Assembly (NCBI GenBank): GCA_002803225.1
Contig: NXFV01001728.1
Location: 1-23,002, forward strand
Reading direction: 5' to 3'
Source: Gamarada debralockiae
Lineage: Eukaryota > Ascomycota > Leotiomycetes > Helotiales > Hyphodiscaceae
DNA: 23,002 bases
Shown piece by piece: positions 1 to 9,165 of this stretch. Position numbers and translations under genes: made by a program. The notes under the pieces were generated by a model that was given only the letters and a program-made list of their open reading frames with translations, ran no database searches and had not been told where the DNA came from. Position 1 is the stretch's first letter, and every line of letters begins with the position of its first letter.

Positions 1-270
1 TAACCTCAGACCCCTTCAACTGCAAATACTGCTCAACCCGTGGCTCTTGCGATCAGATCCTCGCCGTCTTTCAGTGCCGTTCTACAGAGTCAAGAAGATT
101 CGTTTATGAGAGCTCAGTCGTGGCCCCCCAGATCCCAACATGCCGTCGATCGAGAATATGAATGATTTCATGAACCAGGCCGATGCCTTTGGTTTGGGTG
201 GTATGGATTTACTAGCAACGGAAAGGATATCTCTGGGCAGAACAGATGAGTGGCTAGTAGGCTCCATCAT
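1..270 (+). pseudogene. Relic of a transcription-factor-like C-terminus
   Basis: Two reading frames carry coding-like text. Frame 1 is open from the left edge to a TGA near position 160 and contains SSPSFSAVLQSQEDSFMRAQ followed by SWPPRSQHA. Frame 2 picks up at about 140 with MPSIENMNDFMNQADAFGLG and then TERISLGRTDEWLVG, running to a stop near 300. The join suggests a frameshift near 140-160. The Ser/Gln-rich composition and the NDFMNQADAFGLG-type tail recall C-terminal ends of fungal Zn2Cys6 regulators, but no DNA-binding domain is in the window and I cannot confirm the family. The gene would extend left of the window. It could also be another fungal regulatory protein. Confidence 0.3.
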
Positions 271-276
271 GTATAT

Positions 277-417
277 GGGAAGGAATGTGAGCTGGCCAGG
301 ATAATCTTGGCTTATATCCTACCTACAGTCGAGAGACTTAAATACATAGGCGTCGCAGGAGATGCAGAGAAGAATGCGAGTATTCCGAAATCACTTGAAT
401 CTGGCGAATTGACGACT
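277..417 (+). pseudogene. MFS transporter fragment (left inverted arm)
   Basis: An open stretch encodes ARIILAYILPTVERLKYIGV followed by AGDAEKNASI. This resembles the segment of fungal DHA1/DHA14 major facilitator proteins around the fourth membrane helix, where a helix is followed by P-x-x-x-R-x-K-Y-x-G-V and then by a GPL(L/V)GG motif, which is absent here. Nothing else of a transporter is found on either side. The fragment stops at a solo LTR. A second, inverted fragment with the same TVERxKYIGVA core lies at 675-860. The assignment rests on about 20 residues. Confidence 0.35.
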
Positions 418-423
418 CCCCTT

Positions 424-669
424 TGTTGTTATGAGAACCCTGATACTGAGGTGCATATAGCGCTAGTCTAAAATAGGTTGCGAAAGCTTCAATTCAAAAT
501 CTCTGTCTCTTCCTACATAGTTCAACCCTTCTGTTATATCTACAGCTTGACTGTACCAATTCCTGTTGCCTGTCCCGATAGCTTGTTGCCTGTATCGATA
601 GCTTGCTGCCTGTACCGATAACTTGTTGCCTGTCCCTAGATATCACCGTACCTTCTAGACCTATCAACA
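424..669 (+). mobile_element. Solo LTR, copy A (246 bp)
   Basis: The element begins TGTTGTTATGAG and ends CCTATCAACA, the TG...CA ends with a short TGTTG/CAACA inverted repeat typical of retrotransposon LTRs. It is flanked by a perfect 5-bp target duplication, CCCTT, at 419-423 and 670-674. A second copy of identical length lies inverted at 11179-11424 (about 90% identical by eye) and a diverged copy at 10699-10927. Inside, at about 563-645, a 20-bp unit with core TGCCTGTNCCGATAGC is repeated about four times. No gag-pol is seen nearby, so it is probably a solo LTR left by recombination. Ends and duplication length fit Copia or Gypsy; the superfamily cannot be decided from the LTR. Confidence 0.87.
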
Positions 670-674
670 CCCTT

Positions 675-860
675 TAGTGTTGGAATGCTCTGAGACCTCC
701 TTCCTCTGTCTGCCGCAAGTCTTCCCCTATGCTTACCGCAACGCCTATGTATTTTGGTCTTTCAACTGTGGATGGGATATACGATTGGCGGAGATTTGTG
801 CATTTCAGATTACTTGAGGTACCCAAAGAGTCAAATGGAGATAGATCACAATCATGCATT
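675..860 (-). pseudogene. MFS-like fragment (right inverted arm)
   Basis: Read on the minus strand the segment encodes SYIPSTVERPKYIGVAVS, which shares the TVERxKYIGVA core with the plus-strand fragment at 277-417. The nucleotide match is exact over 14 bp: aaatacataggcgt at 340-353 and its reverse complement at 741-754. The two arms face each other across solo LTR copy A. No further transporter sequence is present. It may be half of an inverted duplication or a remnant of a second related gene. Confidence 0.3.
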
Positions 861-1491
861 GACTTGACAGAGCCAGCGCCAAGACCCAGTGTCTACTTTA
901 GTCACCCATTTGTCTTTCGTCACCTTATTATAACTTTAAATAGAGCCTTCGCATAACCTTCGTCTGAATAACCGTTATCAATAGCATTCTTCCATGTCCT
1001 GCCCCCTTCAATGCTCAGCCAGAATCTTCACGGAAATCGCTTATCTTGCACTTGTTATTCAACACGAGCCTCGAGGCCTCGACAGCATCTTATTGAATGC
1101 AAGGTACTCAGATGCACGAGCCTCGTTTCCAGTTTCTTCGATGGGTTAGTCGAATGGGCACCTCGAATTTTCCAACCATGGCCAGAACTTTCACATGATA
1201 AGCAAAGTTTAATGATTCGGGCGGAGATTCATCTGCTACCCGCCCATCATTAACCAGTACACCTGTAGATAAAAAATGTGACCTTCTAGAGGAGTACTTA
1301 CTCATCTACGATGAAGTCACATGGCATCTGAACAATGTGTCCGATCACAAAGTGGTTTTCTTTAACTGGGCAATGCATGGGTAACGACAATAGAGGATTG
1401 TCCAGCCAAGATAAAGGATCCCATAATGCCTTTATCTCTAAACAGCATTGCAAGAAGTAATATATGTACACGATGTCCTACTTTCACTTGA
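861..1491. other. No recognisable gene
   Basis: Short open frames exist on both strands (for example 1011-1253 plus and 1362-1565 minus), but none shows a motif, codon pattern or splice logic I recognise. The right end is the upstream side of the amidoligase relic; no start codon in its frame is visible before a TGA at 1489-1491. Confidence 0.4.
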
Positions 1492-2705
1492 CAGCATAGA
1501 CCTCCTTCACACAGCTTTTCGACTATACCATCCGTGCAGTCCTCAACTTCATCAAACGAATACATATTCAGATCACAATCCTGCCTCGCTCATCAGCCTC
1601 CTTCGGGGGGTAAGTAACAGCAAAGCTACCCCTTCCCTCTCCCCTTATCAAACAATCGCTAACACCCCACAGTCGAAATCGAAGTCGCTGTCGCGACCCT
1701 CCTTCCTACCCAACCCCGCCGCAATCCCCTCGAAATCCGAATAGCACACTTCCCCAAAAGTCGCCGCCCGCAAAACCTTCACCTGCGACAAGCCAACCTG
1801 GGAAGACGTCGTAACCACATGCGCAAGACGCTCGTTGCTGCTAAAATCCCAGTGGCCCGATTTCACAAAATGGGATATCGACTCCGACAGCTCAGTCTGT
1901 TGCCCGAAGGAAGAACTCGGGTACAGGACCGTCACGATCGAGTTTCGTTCCCCGCATTCCTTTTTTGTGGCGGATTCTTTGAAGGAAGTGGGCTTTGTGA
2001 TGGGTGTATTGACTTCAACCTATCTCCTAGCGTTAAATAACAGCACCCGCCTGCACATCCACTTAGGAAACGGCATGGAGTCCTTCAGATTCGACACTAT
2101 CCGCCGGCTGATCACATTCCTTTGGGCATCCGAGCCCCAAATCAACAGCTTGCATCCCCAGTACCCTTCCAACACTAACTACGCCGGTTCCCTCCGTTAC
2201 GGCACTTCCTATGCTCAAACCCACCTGGAGGCCTACGGGCGACGTCCTCGACCTCTCGAAGGCGTAGCGCACTTTTCTGCGTTGCGAGGACTAGGAGCAG
2301 TGGTACAGGGACTGCGAGCCAGGCACGGCAATAAACCGACTCGCGTATCGGTTTGTCCAATTTGGAAAATGCGGAAAAGTGTCCCATGCCGCACTTGATG
2401 CCACACTTGAAGCGAACGTTTGAGTTTAGACAGCATGCCTGGAGCGCGGATGGTGAGGAAATCAAGAATTGGATAAGAACTACAGCCGGCATCGTCGGAT
2501 TCATCCTCCATAGCGATCCCTGCGCGTTCAAATATCTGTTCTCAATCATCGGACAGGAAACTTTCGACGGCGACGACGGAGCAACAGTCCAGGTAAGTCA
2601 TCAAGCCGGATAGAGGTAGGTTGCAATACTATCATGTTGGCGGTTTGCTCGCATGATGTTCAGAGTTTTGATTTGGTCGCATTGTTATCGTTAGTCCTTT
2701 CCTAA
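1492..2705 (+). pseudogene. Fungal amidoligase (Amidoligase_2 family), frameshifted
   Basis: Amidoligases are ATP-grasp-related, glutamine-synthetase-fold enzymes that form amide or isopeptide bonds; substrates of the fungal ones are largely unknown. Family signatures appear in order: GVEIEVAVATLL at the exon junction near 1675, KWDIDSDSSV near 1870, NNSTRLHIHLGNGMESFRFD near 2035-2090, FLWASEPQINSLHP near 2120, and FEFRQHAWSADGEEIKNWIR near 2420-2480. Intron 1 is 1610-1672 (GTAAGT, branch GCTAAC, CAG); intron 2 is 2593-2663 (GTAAGT...TTCAG), leaving a last exon of 13 codons ending TAA at 2703-2705. The reading frame changes near 1850 and back near 2350 without splice sites there, and no ATG is found in frame upstream. 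These are real lesions unless the sequence has indel errors. Confidence 0.82.
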
Positions 2706-3517
2706 AATAAATAATCTTTCCCATCTCTTGATCTTGTGAAAGTGACAACGTATTACCCCCTGGAACCAATTCAAACTCCCAGCTTTGTGAAAATGATATT
2801 CTTTGTGCGTCAAGACAACTGTGAGATACTTAACGCAAGCTTTCAATAGTGGAGCTCATTTCCTTAACCGCATGACTGAGCCAAAGACTATGGATTGATC
2901 ATTGCAAAGACTGGCAGTTGACGGCTTCGAAGACTGTACTTTAAGTCCCGGACTGACACTGGTCAATTTCTCATTCCTCAAAGATTGCCGGAGTAATCAA
3001 AAGCCCATGGCCACTGTTGATGCGGAAAGGCATACCTCTGGAATGGAACTGGTGATGATTCTCCACCTTTCCTCTTCGGGAATGATTTAATGTCGAATTC
3101 ACCACTCCCCTTATGACCCCAATGCACACCAAGTTTTGATATAACTCGTATTCGCTATACTGAGCCTTCGTATTCCATCATGCCCATGCCAAGCACAATA
3201 TCCTCCAATTGTCTTCCCCTCGGCTCTCAGTCCTTCAATCATCAATCATCCCCTCATTCATAATTATCTTCTATCATCAAGATAGAAGCGCTATACATTC
3301 ACATGCAATCGCATGAAACAGTCGTATAGAAATCCCAGACATGATGTAGAAGCGCAAAAGTAGCGACCCACAACACCAATGCTAACAGGAAAAACGCACT
3401 TAAACACTAAAACAAAGTATGCACAATTCATCCAATGCGAGTTGACAGTCCTTATGTACTCCGCAGACCACAAAGCCTCTTTTTCGTAGATGCGGTTATC
3501 AAAAATGCATGGGGCAC
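2706..3517. other. Intergenic, no gene recognised
   Basis: This lies between the tail of the amidoligase relic and the end of the minus-strand DUF7707 gene. Short open frames (2902-3090 plus, 3291-3473 minus) show no recognisable motif. The right part would hold the 3' untranslated region of the DUF7707 gene. Confidence 0.4.
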
Positions 3518-4238
3518 TTAGAGCATGAGGCCAAAAGCAGCTGCAACACCAACAGCGACAACTCCGGAGCCATATTCTCGTCCCATAGCCAGCATTGTAG
3601 CGGCGGCGGCCTTGGAAGTCGAAGAGGATGCAGCGGAGGAGGAACCACTAGCAGCAGTGACGGTAGCGCTGGCGGAGGTTGAGCTCGAGCTGGTTGTGGC
3701 AGCGGCCTGGGTGAAGTTTGCGGGGTTAAGGTGTCCACAGTTCTTCGCCTCGTTCTCCTTGCAAAGAGCCTGGGCAGCCTGGTCATTCTGGCCGGCGGTG
3801 ATACAGTTAGAGTATATTTGCTCGCAGATGAAGGTGGGCATGGTGTCCTCATAGTACTGAAGGCCGGGAGTGGAGCCGTTGGAGGCACAGGTGCAGGTGT
3901 AGTTGAGACTGATCTAGAATCATGGGTATTAGCAAGAGAATGTGGTCGACAGATATGCGGAAATAAAATAGGAAAAGTGAACTCACGGGGTCGCAGGAGT
4001 TGGCGTCAATGTTGCCACTGCAGAGCGTACCACAAGTGTTGATTTCGGCGGAGCACCATTGGGCTGTGTCCGGTCAGTTTCTTGTGCCGCTAAATGATAC
4101 CTAGTTGTAGGCAGACTTACATCTCAAAGTGGAGGGGACAGAGTTGGGGTCAATGGTGGAATTGGTGGAATTGGCCGTTGTTTGCGCAGCGACGAAGCTG
4201 GCGAAGAGCGCGACAGCGACTGTTGACTTTGCGACCAT
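3518..4238 (-). CDS. Secreted, probably GPI-anchored DUF7707 protein
   Basis: Three exons, 4238-4121, 4063-3987 and 3913-3518, are joined by introns of 57 bp (GTAAGT...CACAG) and 73 bp (GTGAGT...TCTAG). They give an open frame of 196 residues. The protein starts with a signal peptide (MVAKSTVAVALFASFVAAQ). The middle has ten cysteines, with SQWCSAEINTCGTLC, LNYTCTC, TFICEQIYSNC and LCKENEAKNC, matching the fungal DUF7707 pattern of a compact Cys-rich cell-surface domain. A Ser/Thr/Ala-rich stalk follows, then a hydrophobic end (SGVVAVGVAAAFGLML) preceded by small residues, as expected for GPI attachment. Function is unknown; the location should be plasma membrane or cell wall. It looks intact, unlike its neighbours. 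Exon phases agree at both junctions. Confidence 0.88.
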
Positions 4239-4520
4239 CTTGAAACTAGTGGGGTTGAGAATCGACGAGCTACTCAATTGATGTTTTTACTGAGGAAACG
4301 GAGGATGAGATGATGATGTGATGATGTTGCGACGTGAGTTGAGTTTCGACGGAAGGAGTTGGATTGTTTTGGGGAGTGGGAGTTTGGAAAGTTTTAAAAG
4401 AGGTTGGGGTATGGGATGGTGAGGAAGCAATCGTGAAAGCTTGGCGTCGCGGCCGTGGGACGAGCAATGCAAAGTGCACCAATTATTTTAGCGCAAAATG
4501 TAAGGCATTGTCCAATCGGC
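4239..4520 (-). promoter_or_regulatory. Leader and promoter of the DUF7707 gene
   Basis: On the minus strand the 250 bp before the ATG is strongly C/T-rich with runs of CATCATCATC, ACTCCC and CCAAAC, the leader type seen upstream of well-expressed fungal genes. A CCAAT pentamer lies at 4512-4516. No upstream ATG frame of note was found. The transcription start is not determinable. Confidence 0.4.
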
Positions 4521-5330
4521 ATGCTGTTCCTCTCTAAAAGTGGGACTGTGCCAGGTTCTTTGAACGGCTGGCCAGCCACCACGCAAGACTGGACACAAGA
4601 TATCGATGCAGTACGGTATCAGAAAGAAACTAAAACCCCCCCCAATCACTGCCATCTAGAATCCAGGATATGGCTGGCTCACGGCTCACGGCATACATAC
4701 AATATACACCTGATTCACATCCTTCACTTCAAAAAAAAAGTCTTCTTTCACGGAGAGCTTCTTCTCTTCAAGTCTTATCTGATGACAAATTGGGAGCATT
4801 AAGGAGCATGTAATATCCGTGCCCTGGTAAGAAAGAAATTGCTGGTAGATTTCCTTATCACAGCACTTAAAGCTTGGACACTTGGGGTATCGATTGTTTT
4901 GACGACAGCAAGTACGTAGTACGTGGCAAGATTGTCGAGAAAAAGAAAGGCGCGGTTCTCTCGTGCACGAACCCACAGGTGCTTTTGGAGTGTTGCCAAG
5001 GCATCTCCACATCGTATGGTGGGAGTCGTTGCCACGAATTCCAATACGAAGTACTTTCTGGTCGTATGGAGGAGTTCTTCGCTTTCTCGCCGATACCAGT
5101 TTCTTGCCTCTTCGAGATGTCTGAACAGGGTTACCAACACTGAAGATTCTTTTAGCCGTGATGCCGAGCAATCCGGCATTTATCCAAGAGTCTGAAACCT
5201 CCGCCAGATCTGGAAATGGTTTGACTTCATCCGCAAGCTTCATCTATTCTTACTTCTTCAACATGCGAATGGCCACCACTTACAGCATGCAATCCAGACG
5301 TAGAAGAGTTTTGGCCGTACGGAACTTCTG
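4521..5330. other. Unresolved stretch with overlapping long open frames
   Basis: A minus-strand frame of 185 codons (4686-5243) overlaps a second minus frame of 126 codons (4799-5179) and plus frames at 4874-5143 and 4923-5195. None shows a motif I recognise. The 185-codon frame could be a lineage-specific gene, but its composition (many Cys, Arg and His, no domain pattern) is equally compatible with chance. Confidence 0.25.
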
Positions 5331-5402
5331 ATTGGTCACCTCCTGGAAATCCAATCCTTTCCGTTTGGCACACTTGAGTCACGTGTGTCCATCACGTGAT
5401 GG
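5331..5402 (+). promoter_or_regulatory. CCAAT box and paired CACGTG sites upstream of the MFS gene
   Basis: An inverted CCAAT pentamer (ATTGG) is at 5331-5335. Two CACGTG E-boxes follow at 5380-5385 and 5393-5398, 13 bp apart and 270-300 bp before the transporter ATG at 5675. The second sits in a perfect 14-bp palindrome, CCATCACGTGATGG (5389-5402). CACGTG is the classic fungal bHLH target (Pho4, Cbf1 or SREBP types). The region probably drives the transporter, though binding is inference. Confidence 0.45.
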
Positions 5403-5674
5403 CCTCGATTAGCTAATGTTGCATGGCATTCCCACCCATTCCTGGACCCATGCTGCCGATCAACACAAGCTCAGTGGACCTCCTCCCTCCCTCACGCCGT
5501 CACCGGCGACAAAGGTGAACAACGGCTTGAGTAGCTTGATCATCGACACCATGGAGAGCACTATGGCTTTCTCTCTTGCCGTCTCATCCCGTCGTCCTCC
5601 CCTTCTTCTTCCATCTTCCTCTCGAGATCAATGCCGTCCCAACCTCGAAAAGTCTTCTTTCTTTCCTCCTCGTC

Positions 5675-7089
5675 ATGACAAATGAGGAGAAGATACCTGA
5701 ACCCGGGAAAACCCCACTCTCAGCTGCACAGCCGGACAATGGCCAAACCAGGGCAGTCGTTGAAGGGGGCTCAAGCGAATCCGTTTCTATCAAAAGCAGT
5801 GACAAGCACGCGCGATTTGCTCGCATACGGGACAATGGTTTTCTAGGGAGGTGTTGGAAGTTGGTCACGTGGAACCCAGAGAGATGCAGATGGGACCCAG
5901 ATGATCCTCCACAGTTTAGCATGGGTTTGAACTTGTTGTTTGGCTTTGTAGGTGACTACTTAATTGCTTTACAGTGATTTGGGCGATTCTAGCAATACTG
6001 CGGAAGGTGAACAGGTGTAGTGCGAGATCTGAAGACTGCCGAGTTTTGTTAGCCCGAACTAACTTCTCCCAGGCTAGCACTTTCACTGTTGCAACCCTTT
6101 ATTACAACCACCCCACCCTCAGCTCATGCTGCCTCTGGTTGGAGATCTTGCTCCGGCGCGGCAACGTGCCACGGCACTCTCAATCGTTGTATCTGGTCTC
6201 CTCCTTAGTATGCTCATCGCGCGGCTGCTCTCGGGAATCCTCACACAATACACAAGCTGGCGCAGCATATACTGGTTTTCCTTCGGAGTCCAATATCTCA
6301 TCCTAATCCTCCTCTTCCTCTTCATGCCCGACTACCCCAGCACCAACCCCGGCGGCCTGAACTATTTCTGCATGCTCTTCAGCATCGCCAAAATGGTATT
6401 AAAGTACCCCGTCCTCGTCCAAGCCTATCTCGTAGGCTTCTTGATCTCCTCAATATTCACCAGCTACTGGACAACCCTGACATTCCTCCTTTCATCGCCT
6501 CCATATTCATACAATTCAGCGACAATCGGCCTCTTCGCACTCATTGGCATCGGAGCAATGGTCTTTGGTCCCTTCTATTCGAAAAGCCATCATTGATCAC
6601 TTTGTGCCCCTTTTCAGCGTCATTCTTGGTCTGCTGTATTGTATTACTGGAGTGATTATTGGGACGTATATTGGGAAGTTCACTGTTGCTGGGTCGATTA
6701 TCCAAGCTTTTGCTATCGATCTAGGCCTTCAGACTTCCCAGATTGCTAATCGTTCCACTATTTATGCAATTGAACCAAAGGCGAGGAATCGGGTCAATAC
6801 TGCATATATGGTATCGGTTTTCACTGGTCAATTAATGGGCACCGCCGTTGAGAACAAGCTATATGCGGAAGGAGGTTGGATTCGAAGTGGTAGTGCAGGC
6901 GTTGGATTCATTGGTGCGGCTCTACTTGTTTATTTTGCAAGGCCGCCGTGGGAGAATGGCTGGGTCGGTTGGAGCGGTGGATGGGGGTTGAGGAGAAGAG
7001 ACCTCAGATCAACAGACGAGAGTGATACTCCGGATTCAGCGATTGAACAGGCTTTGGATGAAGTCAGTGCAGAACCAGAAGAGTTATAA
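5675..7089 (+). pseudogene. MFS transporter (DHA1-like), deleted and frameshifted
   Basis: Exon 1 (5675-5947) encodes a hydrophilic N-terminus ending CRWDPDDPPQFSMGLNLLFGF. The intron 5948-6072 (GTAGGT...CCCAG) leads in frame to ASTFTVATLYYNHPTL. At about 6120 the text jumps, with a frame change, to LMLPLVGDLAPARQRA: the segment that usually follows YYNHP (roughly 90-100 residues, helices 2-4) is missing. Transport helices then continue (SIVVSGLLLSMLIARLLSG, SWRSIYWFSFGVQYLIL). A second frame break near 6585 separates GPFYSK from AIIDHFVPLFSVILG, and the rest, including NRSTIYAIEPKARNRVNTAY, runs to TAA at 7087-7089. Family members export small molecules or toxicants across the plasma membrane; this copy should be non-functional. 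Its place beside an SDR and an FAD monooxygenase suggests a former cluster exporter. Confidence 0.8.
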
Positions 7090-7130
7090 CTGAGGGCAGT
7101 TCCAAGCGGGGTTCGAAGTGAATCATTCAC

Positions 7131-7387
7131 ATGGCCGTATCGGATTTAGATAAATCAGGAAGTCAAGGTATGCTTCGGAGCAACGATTCAGTACTAACGG
7201 ATTGAGTTCTGATGCAGTTGCAACTGAGGAGGGCAAAGCGGCTCCCGAGTATTCGGAGAGCTTCGTCAATGGCGGCAACAAAAAGAGCTTTCCGCCAATC
7301 GGTTCATTTGCGAAGAAAGACAAGGAATCGCTCAAAGAATTGCCTCAAAAGCACACGCCGTACTCATGCATGATGATAGGGTGTTGA
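7131..7387 (+). CDS. Small two-exon protein, 68 residues, unknown function
   Basis: Exon 1 (7131-7167) starts ATGGCCGTATCG. A 50-bp intron, 7168-7217, has GTATGC at its 5' end, a perfect TACTAAC branch site and GATGCAG at its 3' end. Exon 2 (7218-7387) ends TGA. The product begins MAVSDLDKSGSQVATEEGKA, is charged and has no membrane segment, and ends YSCMMIGC with a C-terminal cysteine. I do not recognise a family. It starts only 41 bp after the stop of the transporter relic, so it may share that gene's transcript or terminator region. The consensus splice signals are the best reason to take it as real; the short length is the main doubt. Confidence 0.45.
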
Positions 7388-7810
7388 GAAAATCGACCAG
7401 GAGTGGATCGTTATCGTCGATATCTCAATTCGAACCCCTCCTTAGCGCATCGCCGCAGCCTCGCATGCGAGTCATTAATGACTGCCAATACTTGCACTAA
7501 CTCCAGCACTTTGTAGATTCCGCTGCAGCTAGCCTCAAACCTCAGCAACCGTTTGACTAGATCTCGGCAATGCTTGCTTAGAGCCATGCCAATGCAAGTC
7601 CAAGGTACAAACACCAACACCAACTGCATCGTATATCCTAACCCAAAACCCCCAAAACCGCACGATAGGGCACTTCAGGCTATATGAGGTATGTTCTTCC
7701 TCTTCGGACACCGAGAAGGATTTAAGAAGCTGTTGCTGTCCAGCTCAATTCAATTGTCAGAAGTCATTCATTCAATCTTCACCGAACACCACCACTCGAA
7801 AAATCCAAAC
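7388..7810. other. Intergenic, upstream of the SDR relic
   Basis: A minus-strand frame of 72 codons (7411-7629), beginning MQLVLVFVPWTCIGMA and helix-prone after that, is the only open frame of note; I recognise no family and see no splice sites. The rightmost part (about 7690-7810) would be the promoter and leader of the dehydrogenase; its last 60 bp are rich in CA and TC (caccaccact). Confidence 0.3.
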
Positions 7811-8853
7811 ATGGCATCCATGCAAGCACCAGTTACAGCTCGCCCTGATGGGAAAGTTGCTCTCATAACTGGCTCCAGTCGTGGAATGTAAGTGCTAACC
7901 CTCCCTCTTCTTGTCGTCACAAATCGAGAGAGATCAAATATTCCCTCAGTCAGAAAATACCTGCTCTAACTTCTTTCAGGGGACGTGAACATGCATTAGA
8001 GTTGGCTTCTCGCGGAGCCGACATTGTCGTAAACGCACGTACACCGAGGCCGCCGAAGCTGTAAGTATACTCTTAGATGCTTCCTCCACGCTCATGGCTG
8101 CCTCATAGGTTGAGGCACTGCGCTTATGCTAAATTAAATCCAAAAAGTTTTGGGCCATTGGGAAAGGGCTGCATCATCTCTTATCAATCAACACTGACTG
8201 AGCTTTCAAAGGTTGTCAAACAAATTGAAGGCCTAGGTCGCAAAGCCATCGCCATTGCAGCAGATATGTCCAAGCCAGCCGACATCGTCAAGCTCTTCAC
8301 TCAAGCATACGAACACTTCAAGCACATCGACATTGTGATCTCCAATTCGGGCGTTGAGACCTTCGGTCATATCTCTGAGATCACGCCAGAAGAATTCGAC
8401 CGAGTCTTCGCCATCAATACCGGCGGCCAACTCCTCGTAGCGCAACAAACCTACAAATACCTTACCCCTGGTGGTAGCTTGGTTATGCTCTCGTCCATCT
8501 CCGCACAAGCCAAAACCATCAAGAACCATGCTCTGTACTCGGGCTCTAAGGCTGCGGTCGAGGCGTTCGTGAGATGCCTGGCACAGGATATGGGTGACAA
8601 ATAGATTAGGGTTAACTCTATTGCACCAGGTGGAGTAAAGACGGACATGTATGCTGAGCATGTGAGAAAGTATATACCTGGAAGCGAGAACTGAAGCGAC
8701 GAGAAGGTGGAGGAGGTAGCCAGCCAATTCGGGGTCTTGGGGAAAATTGGCGTGCCTTCAGATATCAGTCGTGTTGTGGCATTTTTGGTCAGTGAGGATG
8801 ATACTTGGATGAATGGGCAGACGATCACTATCGGTGGTGGTGCTGTTGCATGA
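7811..8853 (+). pseudogene. Short-chain dehydrogenase/reductase with two stops and a frameshift
   Basis: Exon 1 (7811-7887) encodes GKVALITGSSRGM with the TGxxxGxG dinucleotide motif completed by exon 2. Intron 7888-7979 has GTAAGT, a CTCTAAC-like branch and TTTCAG. Exon 2 (7980-8060) carries GREHALELASRGADIVVNA, then loses frame near 8042 (EAAEA is in another frame). Intron 8061-8211 follows. Exon 3 contains SNSGV (NAG-type motif), the LSSISAQ serine, YSGSK with catalytic Tyr and Lys, and IAPGGVKTDM. A TAG at 8602-8604 and a TGA at 8692-8694 break the frame, yet family text (SDISRVVAFLVSEDDTWMNG, then GGGA) continues to TGA at 8851-8853. The family reduces ketones using NAD(P)H, including tetrahydroxynaphthalene-type polyketides. 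This copy is decayed. Confidence 0.85.
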
Positions 8854-9165
8854 ACTATCAGGTCTTCCGGCAGCTCTAGCGACTCTTTTCTGAGACTGAG
8901 CATGATTGGCCAAATGGTGGGAGTGCTCCTGGCGTTTTTCTTTCATCACACGCTCAAATACTTGCGGTACTTCGCTTATGCGTATCTTTCCATTCCTGCA
9001 TATGAAAGTCTTATGTGATCCTACCTTTCTAAGTCGTCGTGGACCAAGATTTCATTCATGCCTTCGTACACATGAGCCGATCGTAGTGGTCGTCTCGTAT
9101 TTATGAGCATTCCCAAGAGGCCAGTTCATTATCGCCAGTTGCGGAACTACGCCTTACCCCTCAAT
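8854..9165. other. Intergenic, nothing recognised
   Basis: This is the downstream flank of the dehydrogenase relic up to the MITE. Only one short open frame (8906-9106 plus) is present and it shows no recognisable motif. Confidence 0.4.

Noticed and set aside
250..471. Frame running into the LTR, similar to the frame at 11263-11454
   Set aside because: The shared CCYENP..TEVHIALV text is encoded by the LTR end itself and is not a conserved protein domain.
424..669. Copy A first read as a MITE because of its short inverted ends
   Set aside because: TG...CA ends, only about 5-10 bp of terminal inversion and 5-bp target duplications at all three copies fit a solo LTR better than a TIR DNA transposon.
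1648..1935. Minus-strand open frame of 95 codons
   Set aside because: It lies antisense to the conserved amidoligase coding text and shows no motif of its own.
3525..3854. Plus-strand open frames over the DUF7707 gene
   Set aside because: They are mirror frames of the Ala/Ser-rich stalk and have no independent support.
4270..4482. Possible upstream frames in the DUF7707 leader
   Set aside because: They begin at non-ATG codons and consist of C/T-rich leader sequence.
8233..8727. Long minus-strand frames (164 and 150 codons) over the dehydrogenase
   Set aside because: They are antisense shadows; the plus strand carries the SDR motifs.
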